Source: an uncultured Eubacteriales bacterium (GTDB lineage Bacteria > Bacillota > Clostridia > Oscillospirales > CAG-382). From it: a DNA stretch of 34,394 bases. A program made the position numbers and the translations under genes. Shown here one piece after another: positions 23,207 to 31,592 of this stretch; the stretch's first letter is position 1; each line of letters starts with the position of its first letter. The notes below the pieces were generated by a model. That model did no database searches. It was not told the DNA's origin and saw only the letters and a list, made by a program, of their open reading frames with translations. The DNA is taken from the NCBI GenBank assembly GCA_900546385.1, contig URCT01000013.1, positions 1 through 34,394 on the forward strand, in the 5' to 3' direction.

Positions 23207-24094
23207 ATGAAAAACACTGTTTTTACGGGAGCTGCCACCGCCATTATCACGCCGATGAAGAACGGCGGCGTTGACTTCGAAAAATTCGCACGTCTCGTGG
23301 AATTCCAAATTCAAAACGACATTGACGCCATCGTCGTCTGCGGCACGACCGGCGAATCAAGCACGCTTACCGACGAGGAACACAAGGAGTTAATCCGCTT
23401 TTGCGTCGAAAAGGTCGCCGGACGCGTTCCGGTCATTGCCGGTACGGGCAGCAACGACACCGATTATGCCATTTCCCTTTCCAAATATGCCTGTGAGGTC
23501 GGTGCGGACGCATTGCTTCAGGTCACGCCGTACTACAACAAAACGACCCAGCGCGGCCTTATCAAGCACTTCTTTGCCGTTGCCGATGCGGTGGATAAAC
23601 CCATCATTCTGTACAATGTTCCCTCGCGTACAGGCGTCAACATAAAGCCGGAAACCTGTGCGGAGCTTGCCAAGCATGAACGCATCTGCGCCATCAAGGA
23701 AGCCAGCGGCAGCATCAGTGCGGTTGCCGAGATCCGCTATCACTGCGGCGATACGCTTGATATCTATTCCGGCAACGACGATCAGATCGTGCCGATTCTC
23801 TCGCTCGGCGGCAAGGGCGTCATTTCCGTGCTGTCCAATCTGCTGCCGGCCGAAACGCACAAGATCTGCGCCGATTTCTTTGCCGGAAACGTTAAAGCTT
23901 CCGCTGACGCTCAAATCAAGTATTTACCGTTAATCGGCAGTTTATTCTGTGAAGTCAATCCGATTCCGGTCAAAGAGGCCATGCATCTTTTGGGCTTCTG
24001 CGAGAGAGAGATCCGGCTTCCGTTATGCGAAATGGAAGACAAGAACTTGGAGCGTTTGGCAAACGACATGAGAAACGCCGGATTAAGCTTCTGA
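23207..24094 (+). CDS. dapA: 4-hydroxy-tetrahydrodipicolinate synthase
   Basis: The 295-residue TIM-barrel enzyme condenses pyruvate with aspartate semialdehyde, the first step dedicated to diaminopimelate and lysine. Active-site residues are in place: T47/T48 in GTTGESSTL, Y136 in LYNVPSRTG, R141, and Schiff-base lysine K164 in AIKEASGS. The start at 23207 has AAAGGAG 8 nt upstream; a longer frame from 23078 passes through the riboswitch terminator and is rejected. It is under lysine riboswitch control and is followed 38 nt later by dapB. Confidence 0.97.
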   Translation: MKNTVFTGAATAIITPMKNGGVDFEKFARLVEFQIQNDIDAIVVCGTTGESSTLTDEEHKELIRFCVEKVAGRVPVIAGTGSNDTDYAISLSKYACEVGADALLQVTPYYNKTTQRGLIKHFFAVADAVDKPIILYNVPSRTGVNIKPETCAELAKHERICAIKEASGSISAVAEIRYHCGDTLDIYSGNDDQIVPILSLGGKGVISVLSNLLPAETHKICADFFAGNVKASADAQIKYLPLIGSLFCEVNPIPVKEAMHLLGFCEREIRLPLCEMEDKNLERLANDMRNAGLSF

Positions 24095-24132
24095 AAGACT
24101 GCATAAGGACGTAAAACAGAAAGGATTCTACT

Positions 24133-24888
24133 ATGATAAAGGTCATCATCAGCGGCGTCAACGGCCGCATGGGCAAAGCTGTGGAAGCGTTATGCCGTGC
24201 CGATGAAACCGTGGAGGTTGTCGGCGGCATCGATATCAATCTCGGTGTTCCGCACGAATTTCCCACGGCAGACAATGCGTTTGCGCTCGAAACACGTGCG
24301 GATGTCATCATCGATTTTTCACATCACACCTGCGCGGCGGCTTTGTGCGACTATGCTGCCAAAACCGGAACGCCGGTCGTATTCGCCACCACCGGCTACA
24401 CGCCCGAAGAACACGAAATCATTCGGAAAGCCTCCGAGAAGGCCGCGCTGTTTACCAGTGCGAATATGTCGGTCGGCGTGAACCTGCTCATCGAGCTGTC
24501 CAAAAAAGCGGCGGCGGTTTTGCAAAACTTCGATGTGGAGATTGTCGAAAAGCATCACAACAAAAAGCTTGACGCACCCAGCGGCACGGCACTCATGCTT
24601 GCCGACGGAATCAAATCGGTTCGGCCGGAGTTGGAGTATGTCTATGACCGCACCGGGCGGCGCGCCGCAAGAAGCGCAAACGAACTTGGCATATCCAGCG
24701 TCCGCGGCGGCACGATCGTCGGAGAGCATGACGTGATTTTCGCCGGAACCGACGAGGTTGTCACGCTGTCGCACAATGCGCTCTCGCGTGAAATTTTTGC
24801 GCATGGTGCGCTCTGTGCCGCCAAATTCTTGGTTGGAAAAGCGCCGGGGCTGTATCATATGCCGGATATGTTGGCGCTTGACGATTAA
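24133..24888 (+). CDS. dapB: 4-hydroxy-tetrahydrodipicolinate reductase
   Basis: The 251-residue NAD(P)H-dependent reductase has the dinucleotide motif GVNGRMG (8-14) and the catalytic/substrate motif HHNKKLDAPSGTA (141-153, with H141, H142 and K145). It reduces the DapA product on the way to meso-diaminopimelate. AAAGGA precedes the ATG. It is second in the riboswitch-controlled operon and is followed by a strong terminator, so the rest of the lysine pathway is not in this operon. Confidence 0.97.
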   Translation: MIKVIISGVNGRMGKAVEALCRADETVEVVGGIDINLGVPHEFPTADNAFALETRADVIIDFSHHTCAAALCDYAAKTGTPVVFATTGYTPEEHEIIRKASEKAALFTSANMSVGVNLLIELSKKAAAVLQNFDVEIVEKHHNKKLDAPSGTALMLADGIKSVRPELEYVYDRTGRRAARSANELGISSVRGGTIVGEHDVIFAGTDEVVTLSHNALSREIFAHGALCAAKFLVGKAPGLYHMPDMLALDD

Positions 24889-24920
24889 AACGGTTAAACA
24901 AACTGCAAAATGAACTTTTT

Positions 24921-24953
24921 TCGCCTTTTGTCTTTACAAAAGGCGATTTTTTT
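24921..24953 (+). terminator. Intrinsic terminator after dapB
   Basis: A perfect 11-bp stem (24921-24931 with 24936-24946) with loop CTTT is followed by seven T. It lies 32 nt after the dapB stop and overlaps the -35 region of the next promoter. Confidence 0.93.
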
Positions 24954-24961
24954 GGTATAAT
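24933..24961 (+). promoter_or_regulatory. Promoter embedded in the dapB terminator
   Basis: -35 TTTACA (24933-24938) lies in the loop and 3' arm of the terminator hairpin. A 17-nt spacer containing the T run follows, then a perfect TATAAT (24956-24961). The predicted start near 24968 leaves a leader of about 31 nt to the ATG at 24999. Confidence 0.78.
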
Positions 24962-24998
24962 ATAATGGAATATTATCATGGCAAAAAGGTGGAATAAC

Positions 24999-26894
24999 AT
25001 GACTCCGAAGGAACAAGCCTTCCGTTATCTGAAAAAAGTGGCCAAGCCGGCGCGCTACACCGGCGGCGAAATGAACGAGGTCATCAAAGACAAGGCAACC
25101 GTAGACGCACGCTTTGCGTTCTGTTTTCCGGACGCTTACGAGATCGGTATGTCCAATCTCGGCATCAAAATCCTATACGACTGCTTAAACAGTCATGAAA
25201 ACATCTGGTGCGAGCGGTGCTATGCGCCGTGGCCGGACATGGGCGAGCTGTTACGCGAAAAGAACATTCCGCTTTATGCGCATGAGAGCGGCGACGCACT
25301 GCGCGATTTCGATTTTCTCGGCTTCACACTGCAATACGAAATGTGCTACACCAACATTTTATACGTGCTGTCGCTTTCCGGCATTCCGCTTCTTGCCGCC
25401 GACCGCACGGATGAGCCGATTGTCATCGGCGGCGGTCCGTGCTCCTACAATCCCGAACCGATTGCCGACTTTTTCGACATCTTCAACATCGGCGAGGGCG
25501 AGGAATCGCTTGCCGAAACGGTTGAGCTGTACATCGAATACAAAAAAACGCACGAAAAATTCGACCGTGCGGAATTCTTGCGGCTTGCGTCGCATTTGAA
25601 GGGCAACTATGTTCCCTCTCTCTACACGCCGCATTATGACGAAAACACCGGCATTTTCACCGGCATTACGCCGAATTTTCCCGACGTACCGGCATTTGTA
25701 GAAAAGAACTGCATTGCCGATTTCGACAAGGCGCAGTTTCCCTCCACCATTCCCGTTCCGTTTACCGAAACGGTACATGACCGCATTATGCTTGAGTGTG
25801 CGCGCGGCTGTATGCGCGGCTGTCGGTTCTGCCAGGCCGGCATCATTTATCGTCCTTACCGCGCCAAAAAGCCGGAGACCTTGAACAAAGAAGCGTTTGA
25901 CGAATACAAGACAAGCGGCTATGAGGAAATTTCGCTCACCTCCTTAAGCATCAGCGATTATCCGCGGCTGATGGAATTGGTCGATGACCTCAAAAGCTGG
26001 ACTGACAAGGAAAAGGTCGGCCTTTCACTGCCATCCATGCGCATTGACAGCTTTGAAGCGGAAATCATGAAAAAGGTACAGGGTGTGCGCAAATCCGGGC
26101 TCACCTTTGCGCCCGAGGCCGGCACCCAAAGACTGCGCGACGTCATCAACAAGAACCTGACCGAAGACGAGATATTAAACGGCTGTCGCGGCGCGTTTGC
26201 CGCCGGCCGCACGAACGTGAAGCTCTATTTTATGCTCGGACTGCCAACCGAAACCGATGAGGACATTATCGGCATCCCCACGCTCGGCGGCAAGATCGTG
26301 GACGAATACTATCACACGCCCGGCCGTCCCAAGGGCAAGAGCGTGGATGTGACTATCTCCTGCTCCTGCCTTGTCCCTAAGGCGCACACGCCGTTCCAAT
26401 GGTTCGGCCAAGACAGCTATGAAGAGTTGGTGCGTAAGCAGAAACTACTCGGCGCGAACATTCCGAGCCGCAAGATTCGCTACAACTGGCACGAAGCCAA
26501 GGTCAGCCGGTTGGAAGCCGTTTTTGCGCGCGGCGACAGACGGCTGTCGAAAGCACTCCTTGCGGCGCACGCCAAAGGCATCGTATTCGACGGCTGGGAC
26601 GAATATTTCGACTACGACAAGTGGATGGAGGTCTTTGCCGAGACCGGCATCGATATCGATTTCTACGCCACGCGCCGCTTTGCTTTCGATGAAGCACTGC
26701 CGTGGGATCACATCGATTGCGGCGTGACAAAAAAATTTCTTCTTGCCGAAGCAAAACGTGCGCTTGACGGCGTGACCACGCCCGACTGTTTGACCAAATG
26801 CTCCGCCTGCGGTGCGGCAAAATTCGGTGCCACGCTCTGCACCAAACGCTGCATCGATCCGGTCGAAGCGGAAAAATGCGGGAAAGACGAGTAA
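24999..26894 (+). CDS. Radical SAM protein, TIGR03960 family
   Basis: The 631-residue protein has an N-terminal B12-binding-like region (VDARFAFCFPDAYEIGMSNL) and a radical SAM core with the [4Fe-4S] motif CMRGCRFC (C271, C275, C278). Later it has SLPSMRIDSF and FAPEAGTQRLRDVINK, and a cysteine-rich C-terminus (CLTKCSACG, LCTKRC). The TIGR03960 family is widespread in Firmicutes and is usually paired with a TIGR03936/DUF2344 protein, found here one gene downstream. The reaction is not established. I chose the ATG at 24999, with AAGGTGG 6 nt upstream; the ATG at 24978 has no site and lies about 10 nt from the predicted transcription start. Confidence 0.93.
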   Translation: MTPKEQAFRYLKKVAKPARYTGGEMNEVIKDKATVDARFAFCFPDAYEIGMSNLGIKILYDCLNSHENIWCERCYAPWPDMGELLREKNIPLYAHESGDALRDFDFLGFTLQYEMCYTNILYVLSLSGIPLLAADRTDEPIVIGGGPCSYNPEPIADFFDIFNIGEGEESLAETVELYIEYKKTHEKFDRAEFLRLASHLKGNYVPSLYTPHYDENTGIFTGITPNFPDVPAFVEKNCIADFDKAQFPSTIPVPFTETVHDRIMLECARGCMRGCRFCQAGIIYRPYRAKKPETLNKEAFDEYKTSGYEEISLTSLSISDYPRLMELVDDLKSWTDKEKVGLSLPSMRIDSFEAEIMKKVQGVRKSGLTFAPEAGTQRLRDVINKNLTEDEILNGCRGAFAAGRTNVKLYFMLGLPTETDEDIIGIPTLGGKIVDEYYHTPGRPKGKSVDVTISCSCLVPKAHTPFQWFGQDSYEELVRKQKLLGANIPSRKIRYNWHEAKVSRLEAVFARGDRRLSKALLAAHAKGIVFDGWDEYFDYDKWMEVFAETGIDIDFYATRRFAFDEALPWDHIDCGVTKKFLLAEAKRALDGVTTPDCLTKCSACGAAKFGATLCTKRCIDPVEAEKCGKDE

Positions 26895-26899
26895 CGAAT

Positions 26900-27298
26900 A
26901 TGGACAAGATTTGGAACGACTTATACCAAGCGGCAAAAGCCGTACAAAATGACCGCGATATTTCGGCGCACGTAAGCGCCGGCTGTGTAGCGGCTGCCAT
27001 CGAATCGGCCTCCGGGAAAATCTACACGGGCGTCTGCATCGACACGGCAAGCACGCTCGGCATTTGCGCCGAACGCAATGCGCTTTTCCACATGATCACC
27101 TGCGGCGAAAATGCCGTAAGGCGTGTGCTTTGCGTGATGCCGGACGGAAAAACGGGTGCGCCTTGCGGTGCTTGCCGCGAATTTATGGCACAGTTAATGG
27201 AAACGGACGGCGCCTACAAGGCGGTGCAAATCATGCTTGATTATGACAAAAACCGCGTTGTGACACTCGGCGATTTGACACCGGAATGGTGGGTTTAG
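26900..27298 (+). CDS. Cytidine deaminase-like protein
   Basis: The 132-residue protein carries the zinc deaminase motifs CAE (C56-A-E58) and PCGACRE (C89, C92) in tetrameric cytidine-deaminase arrangement. The usual ENA before the first motif is replaced by IDTASTLGICAERN, a variant seen in blasticidin-S-deaminase-like and clostridial CDA-like enzymes. It should deaminate cytidine/deoxycytidine or a related cytosine compound; the exact substrate is uncertain. It starts 5 nt after the radical SAM gene, with only a weak site, so coupling is likely. It separates two genes that are normally adjacent. Confidence 0.88.
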   Translation: MDKIWNDLYQAAKAVQNDRDISAHVSAGCVAAAIESASGKIYTGVCIDTASTLGICAERNALFHMITCGENAVRRVLCVMPDGKTGAPCGACREFMAQLMETDGAYKAVQIMLDYDKNRVVTLGDLTPEWWV

Positions 27299-27339
27299 TC
27301 TGTTTCTTAACCTCCAAAACCATACAGGGAGAAAATTTC

Positions 27340-27978
27340 ATGCAAGATTATCGAATTACCTTTTCAAAGACCGGAAGTCTGTCTTTCATCTCGCACTTAG
27401 ACTTCAACCACAGCTTTATCCGCATTCTCAAGCGCGCCGGACTGCCGCTACGCTATTCCGAAGGCTTCAATCCGCGTCCGAAGATCGTGTTCGGACTGCC
27501 GCTTTCGGTCGGCATGGAGGGCTTAAACGAGCTTGTGGACATCTCGTTGACCGAGGATTTATCAAACGAAGAAGTCGAAAAACGCTTAAAAGACGCCATG
27601 CCGCCGGATATCACCGTCAAAAGCGTCGAAACGCCGCTTATTAAGCTCAAATATATCGAGCTTGCCGACTATGAGGTGTTTTTTCCGGATTACAAGGCGG
27701 ACGCGGCGGCCATTGACACGGTGTTAAAAAACCCGCCGCCGGTAGCCAAGCACACCAAATCCGGCGAAAAGCTCACCGACATCACGCCCTATTTACGCGC
27801 GCACACCGTCACGGTATCCGATGCCGGAACAACGCTCTTTTTGACGCTGACGGCCTACGACAATATGTACTTAAAACCGGATTACGTGATCGATTCGTTA
27901 AATGCGGCGTCTCTTGCGCTTCCCGAAGATTACATGGTGACGCGTACGAAAATCCGCTTCAGAAATCCCGAAAAATAA
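27340..27978 (+). CDS. Radical SAM-associated protein, TIGR03936 (DUF2344)
   Basis: The 212-residue protein begins with the family signature YRITFSKTGSLSFISHLD and has RYSEGFNPRPKIVFGLPL. In many Firmicutes it is fused to, or lies directly after, the TIGR03960 radical SAM protein. The function is unknown. The start at 27340 follows GGGAG by 8 nt; an earlier in-frame start overlaps the deaminase end and is less likely. In related genomes RNase G and the rplU-rpmA operon often follow, but here mnmG does. Confidence 0.93.
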   Translation: MQDYRITFSKTGSLSFISHLDFNHSFIRILKRAGLPLRYSEGFNPRPKIVFGLPLSVGMEGLNELVDISLTEDLSNEEVEKRLKDAMPPDITVKSVETPLIKLKYIELADYEVFFPDYKADAAAIDTVLKNPPPVAKHTKSGEKLTDITPYLRAHTVTVSDAGTTLFLTLTAYDNMYLKPDYVIDSLNAASLALPEDYMVTRTKIRFRNPEK

Positions 27979-28010
27979 TTGTTTCAAATTCAAATACAGA
28001 AGGCATACGT

Positions 28011-29882
28011 ATGACAGAATATAAAGCGCAAGCCGTGGATATCGCCGTCATCGGCGCAGGCCACGCCGGCATCGAAGCAGCTCTTGCCGCCGCCCGTATG
28101 GGGTGCAAAACCGTTCTTTTTACCATCAATCTCGACGCAGTCGGCAATATGCCCTGCAATCCCTCCATCGGCGGCACAGGCAAAGGCCATTTGGTCTATG
28201 AAATCGACGCGCTGGGCGGCGAAATGGGACAGATTGCGGACAAGGTTTGTATGCAGAGCCGTATCTTAAACCGCGGCAAAGGCCCGGCGGTGCATTCGCT
28301 CCGTATGCAGGCAGACCGCGCAAAATACCGCATCTTGATGAAGCAAGCCGTCGAAAACACCGAAAATCTGACGCTGACGCAAGCAGAAATCGTCGATCTT
28401 CGCAAAGCAGGCGGCGCATGGGAGCTTGTCACGCGCCTTGGCGCGGTCTGGACGGCAAAAGCCGTTGTTATCAGCACCGGAACCTACTTAAAGGGCAGCA
28501 TCATTGTCGGCGACGTCAGCTATCCGGGAGGGCCGGACGGTATGTTCCCGGCCGGAAGCCTGTCGGAGGCACTTATCCGGCTGGACATTCCGCTCATGCG
28601 CTTCAAGACCGGCACACCCGTGCGGCTTCACGCCGACAGCATCGATTACACCGACCTCGAAAAGCAAGAGGGCGACGAGCTGCCGGAGCATTTTTCGGCA
28701 CTCACCAAGGATTTTGAGAAAAACCTCGATCCGCTTCCCTGCTACATCGTTTACACCAACGAAAAAACGCATGAAATTATTCGTAAGAACATCCACCGCT
28801 CACCGCTTTATTCCGGCATGATCAAAGGAATCGGGCCGCGATACTGTCCGAGCATTGAGGACAAGGTCATGCGCTTTGCCGACAAGACCCGTCATCAGCT
28901 CTTTATCGAACCGATGGGACGCGACACCAAAGAGGTCTATTTGCAGGGCTTCAGCTCGTCGCTGCCCGAAGAGGTCCAGTTAGAGATGTTACACTCGATC
29001 AAGGGCTTGGAACACGCCGAAGTCATGCGCATCGGATACGCCATCGAATACGATTGCGTCGATCCGCTCGCCCTCAAGGCAAGCCTTGAATTCAAGGAGC
29101 ACGCCGGGCTTTTCGGTGCCGGACAGTTCAACGGCACCAGCGGCTATGAGGAAGCGGCGGCGCAAGGGCTTATCGCCGGCATCAACGCGGCGTTATACGT
29201 TGCCGGAAAGCCGGCGTTTACGCTCACGCGCGATTCGTCGTACATCGGAACGCTCATCGATGACCTTGTCACCAAGGGCACGAATGAGCCGTACCGCATT
29301 ATGACCTCGCGCAGTGAATACCGCTTGCTTTTGCGGCAGGACAACGCCGATCGCCGCCTGACGCCGTTCGGGCACGCTTTTGGCCTGATCGGCGATGAAC
29401 GCTTTGCCGCTTTCACGGCCAAATACAAAGCGGTGGACGCCGAGGTCGAACGCATCAAAAACACGCATTTAGCACCGAGTGAAGCACTGGACGCGCTTCT
29501 TGAAAGCCGCGGCTCTACGCCGGTGCGTGACGGTGCGTGCCTTGCCGATCTGTTACGCCGTCCGGAGCTGGATTACGACGCGCTTGCGTCGGTCGATCCA
29601 ACCCGTCCGGAACTGACGCGTGACGAAAAGCGTGCCGCCGAAATTGAAATCAAATACGAGGGCTACATCAAGCGGCAGCTGCGCGAAGCAGAGCGTTTTA
29701 CAAAGCTTGAAAGCAAAAAGCTACCGAAGGATGCCGATTATGCCGCCATTCGCGGCATTCGTGCCGAGACCAAGCAGAAGCTTGAAAAATTCCGTCCGGA
29801 AAACATTGGGCAGGCTTCGCGCATTTCCGGTGTCAGCCCGGCGGACATTCAGGTGCTGATGATTTACTTTGGAATCGTTTAG
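28011..29882 (+). CDS. mnmG: tRNA uridine-34 carboxymethylaminomethyl enzyme MnmG (GidA)
   Basis: The 623-residue FAD protein has the dinucleotide motif GAGHAGIEAA (15-24), CNPSIGGTGKGHL and EIDALGGEMG. Central regions are GPRYCPSIEDK and FSSSLPEEVQ, and the C-terminal helical domain ends PADIQVLMIYFG. With MnmE it installs the 5-carboxymethylaminomethyl group on U34 of certain tRNAs. AGAAGG lies 7 nt before the ATG. Its usual partner mnmE is not in the window, and mnmG is far from the rpmH-jag cluster with which it often travels. Confidence 0.97.
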   Translation: MTEYKAQAVDIAVIGAGHAGIEAALAAARMGCKTVLFTINLDAVGNMPCNPSIGGTGKGHLVYEIDALGGEMGQIADKVCMQSRILNRGKGPAVHSLRMQADRAKYRILMKQAVENTENLTLTQAEIVDLRKAGGAWELVTRLGAVWTAKAVVISTGTYLKGSIIVGDVSYPGGPDGMFPAGSLSEALIRLDIPLMRFKTGTPVRLHADSIDYTDLEKQEGDELPEHFSALTKDFEKNLDPLPCYIVYTNEKTHEIIRKNIHRSPLYSGMIKGIGPRYCPSIEDKVMRFADKTRHQLFIEPMGRDTKEVYLQGFSSSLPEEVQLEMLHSIKGLEHAEVMRIGYAIEYDCVDPLALKASLEFKEHAGLFGAGQFNGTSGYEEAAAQGLIAGINAALYVAGKPAFTLTRDSSYIGTLIDDLVTKGTNEPYRIMTSRSEYRLLLRQDNADRRLTPFGHAFGLIGDERFAAFTAKYKAVDAEVERIKNTHLAPSEALDALLESRGSTPVRDGACLADLLRRPELDYDALASVDPTRPELTRDEKRAAEIEIKYEGYIKRQLREAERFTKLESKKLPKDADYAAIRGIRAETKQKLEKFRPENIGQASRISGVSPADIQVLMIYFGIV

Positions 29883-29899
29883 ACAATTGATAATTGACT

Positions 29900-29957
29900 A
29901 TTGAAAATTGAAAATGGAAAGTTGAAAATTAATTTGAAACGGCAGGTTTGCGGACAG
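29900..29957. repeat. Left inverted-repeat arm of the four-helix cassette
   Basis: An AT-rich outer part made of TTGAAAA-type units (29900-29931) and a GC-richer inner part containing CGGCAGG and TGCGGACAG (29937-29957) are separated by 5 unmatched nt. The inner arm ends 1 nt before the ATG of the gene. Confidence 0.9.
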
Positions 29958-29958
29958 T

Positions 29959-30303
29959 ATGGAGAGTGTGATTGGAACAAAGAGCTTTAATTTTGCTGTT
30001 CGGATTGTAAACTTATACAAATATCTGACACAACAGAAGAAAGAGTATATTCTTTCTAAGCAGTTACTTCGCAGCGGAACAAGTATCGGTGCAAACGTTG
30101 CAGAAGCCAAACAGGCACAAAGCAAGCCCGACTTTGTTTCAAAGATGAACATTGCGCTGAAAGAAACTGCGGAAACCAAATACTGGATCAACCTGCTATG
30201 TGCAACAAATTTTCTCACAAAAGAAGAATCATCCTCCGTTTTAACAGATTGCATTGAACTGGAAAAAATACTTGTGCGTATTATCAAATCTTCACGACAA
30301 TAA
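29959..30303 (+). CDS. Four-helix bundle protein (23S rRNA intervening-sequence family)
   Basis: The 114-residue all-alpha protein carries the family pattern SFNFAVRIVNLYKYL, LLRSGTSIGANVAEA, and the helical region FVSKMNIALKETAETKYW, as in TIGR02436 (S23-like) proteins. Relatives are encoded in 23S rRNA intervening sequences; the accessory protein Avd of diversity-generating retroelements has the same fold. A role in binding nucleic acid or RNA is inferred for the family. No ribosome binding site of usual form lies before the ATG; the inner repeat arm ends at 29957. A GTG or ATG further in would remove the first helix. It lies inside the inverted repeat and not in an rRNA gene. Confidence 0.9.
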   Translation: MESVIGTKSFNFAVRIVNLYKYLTQQKKEYILSKQLLRSGTSIGANVAEAKQAQSKPDFVSKMNIALKETAETKYWINLLCATNFLTKEESSSVLTDCIELEKILVRIIKSSRQ

Positions 30304-30352
30304 CTCTTCATCTAATAATGTGTTGTTTCTCATCCTCCGCTTCAATTTTCCG

Positions 30353-30414
30353 CTGTCCGCATACCTGCCGTTTTTCACAGCCTAATTTTCAACTTTCAAC
30401 TTTCAATTTTCAAT
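30353..30414. repeat. Right inverted-repeat arm of the four-helix cassette
   Basis: The inner arm 30353-30373 (CTGTCCGCA...CCTGCCG) and outer arm 30383-30414 are the reverse complement of the left arm. The spacer between them differs in length (9 nt against 5). The outer end lies 16 nt before the AraC-type ATG, so the arm borders that gene's GGGGG site. Confidence 0.9.
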
Positions 30415-30430
30415 TCTATCCGGGGGTTTT

Positions 30431-31309
30431 ATGACAAACGAAATTTTCAAGCTCCGCTCCTCCAATCCGCCGCCGCGCGAAACCGCTTTCATTCCGCACA
30501 GCCATCCGGAACTCGAAATCGGCTATTTCAAAAGCGGCAGCGGCATTTATACCGTCAAGGGACATCAATACGAAATCCGTTCGGGTGACATTTTTCTTTT
30601 TAACAGTGATGAGCTGCACAAAATAACCACCGTCCGTCCCGACGAACCCATGCAGACGCTGGCGGTGTTATTTCAGCCGCGTCTTGTCTGGGATGCGTTA
30701 ACCGACGATTTCTCCGACGATCTGCTTGCGGCCTTCCGCTCCTTGGGCGAAGCCGGTAAGCACCGCATCGATCAAACCCATCCGGCGTATGAAACATTGA
30801 TCGGGCAGATTGCACAAATCGAAGCCGAATGGACCAAGCAGAGTCCCTATTACCGCAAAGCCGTCAAAAACCGGATTTTGGATTTTCTCATCACGCTTTC
30901 CCGTTCCGTCGACCGACAGACAAAGCCCGATGAGAGCGATGAGGCCTTTCGCGATGTGCTTCCGCTCATCAATGCCTCCGTCGATGAGATCGAAGAGCAT
31001 TTCTGCGAGGAATTACGCATTCATGACCTTGCGGCCAAATACGGAATGTCGCAGAATTTCTTCACCTCCTGCTTCAAAAAAATCAACGGAATTACGCCCA
31101 AAGCCTACATCAACTCCAAGCGCATCGACAAGGCCATCCGGCTCATCCGCTCAACCGACAAAAGTATGCTCGAAATCGCCACGCTATGCGGTTTCAACAG
31201 CAGCGCAAGCTTCAACAAAAGCTTCACCAAAACCACCGGCAAACGGCCGCTTGAATACCGCCGCACCGGCGAAGCGGACACTGGCGAGCCTCCGAGAGCA
31301 AAAACCTGA
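30431..31309 (+). CDS. AraC-family transcriptional regulator
   Basis: The 292-residue protein has an N-terminal cupin-like sensor (IPHSHPELEIGYFKSGSGIY, YEIRSGDIFLFNSDELHKI) and a C-terminal double helix-turn-helix (about 185-282: IHDLAAKYGMSQNFFTSCFK, LEIATLCGFNSSASFNKSF, TGKRPLEYRR). Such regulators respond to sugars or other small molecules; the ligand and target are unknown. No transporter or sugar-utilisation operon is adjacent. GGGGG lies 4 nt before the ATG. Promoter elements would have to lie within the four-helix cassette or further upstream. Confidence 0.92.
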   Translation: MTNEIFKLRSSNPPPRETAFIPHSHPELEIGYFKSGSGIYTVKGHQYEIRSGDIFLFNSDELHKITTVRPDEPMQTLAVLFQPRLVWDALTDDFSDDLLAAFRSLGEAGKHRIDQTHPAYETLIGQIAQIEAEWTKQSPYYRKAVKNRILDFLITLSRSVDRQTKPDESDEAFRDVLPLINASVDEIEEHFCEELRIHDLAAKYGMSQNFFTSCFKKINGITPKAYINSKRIDKAIRLIRSTDKSMLEIATLCGFNSSASFNKSFTKTTGKRPLEYRRTGEADTGEPPRAKT

Positions 31310-31332
31310 AAGCACCGCTCACACGCCACAGA

Positions 31333-31372
31333 TATGAAAAAATGCCGCAACAAAATCGCGGCAGATTTCATA
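31333..31372 (+). terminator. Possible terminator after the AraC-type gene
   Basis: A two-part hairpin is formed by TATGAAA/TTTCATA (31333-31339 with 31366-31372) and TGCCGC/GCGGCA (31343-31348 with 31358-31363), with a small internal loop. A T run occurs only 12 nt later (about 31385), so it may be weak or serve another role. Confidence 0.4.
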
Positions 31373-31416
31373 CAGTTTGCTTGTTTTTTGTGCTTGTGCA
31401 AATGTGACAAAGATTG

Positions 31417-31430
31417 TTTAGTCAACTAAA
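31417..31430. promoter_or_regulatory. Palindromic operator-like site
   Basis: TTTAGTCAACTAAA is a perfect 6-bp inverted repeat around CA, about 104 nt upstream of the -35 of the sigma factor gene. It resembles MarR-type operators by eye, but no MarR regulator is in the window. Confidence 0.35.
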
Positions 31431-31533
31431 TTGCACAACACGTTTTTACCCGTATTTTTGGTATTTTTCACAAAAAATAGGCAGATACGGTCGAATTATT
31501 TAGAAATGTGTGAAATAAACTGTAAAAAAAGTA

Positions 31534-31561
31534 TTGACAACTATGTTTTTTCTGCTATAAT
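31534..31561 (+). promoter_or_regulatory. Promoter of the sigma factor gene
   Basis: A perfect TTGACA (31534-31539), 16-nt spacer and perfect TATAAT (31556-31561) predict a start near 31568 and a short leader of about 25 nt. The strong sigma-A boxes suggest that the housekeeping sigma drives this gene. Upstream 31431-31533 is AT-rich with no gene. Confidence 0.82.
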
Positions 31562-31592
31562 ATAAAGTAGTAAAGAAAGAGCGTAACACTTC

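Larger units (their letters stand above)
29900..30414 (+). mobile_element. Candidate cassette: four-helix-bundle gene in a bipartite inverted repeat
   Basis: About 515 bp almost exactly fill the gap between mnmG (stop 29882) and the AraC-type gene (ATG 30431). The outer arms (29900-29931 and 30383-30414, 32 nt, 30 matches) and inner arms (29937-29957 and 30353-30373, 21 nt, 20 matches) are inverted and enclose the gene. A transcript would fold into a long interrupted stem with the gene in the loop, like intervening sequences in 23S rRNA that encode the same protein family. Mobility is inferred only. No transposase, reverse transcriptase or clear target duplication is seen. Confidence 0.55.

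Noticed and set aside
29900..30414. Diversity-generating retroelement with Avd
   Set aside because: The protein shares the fold family, but there is no reverse transcriptase or template/variable repeat in the window.
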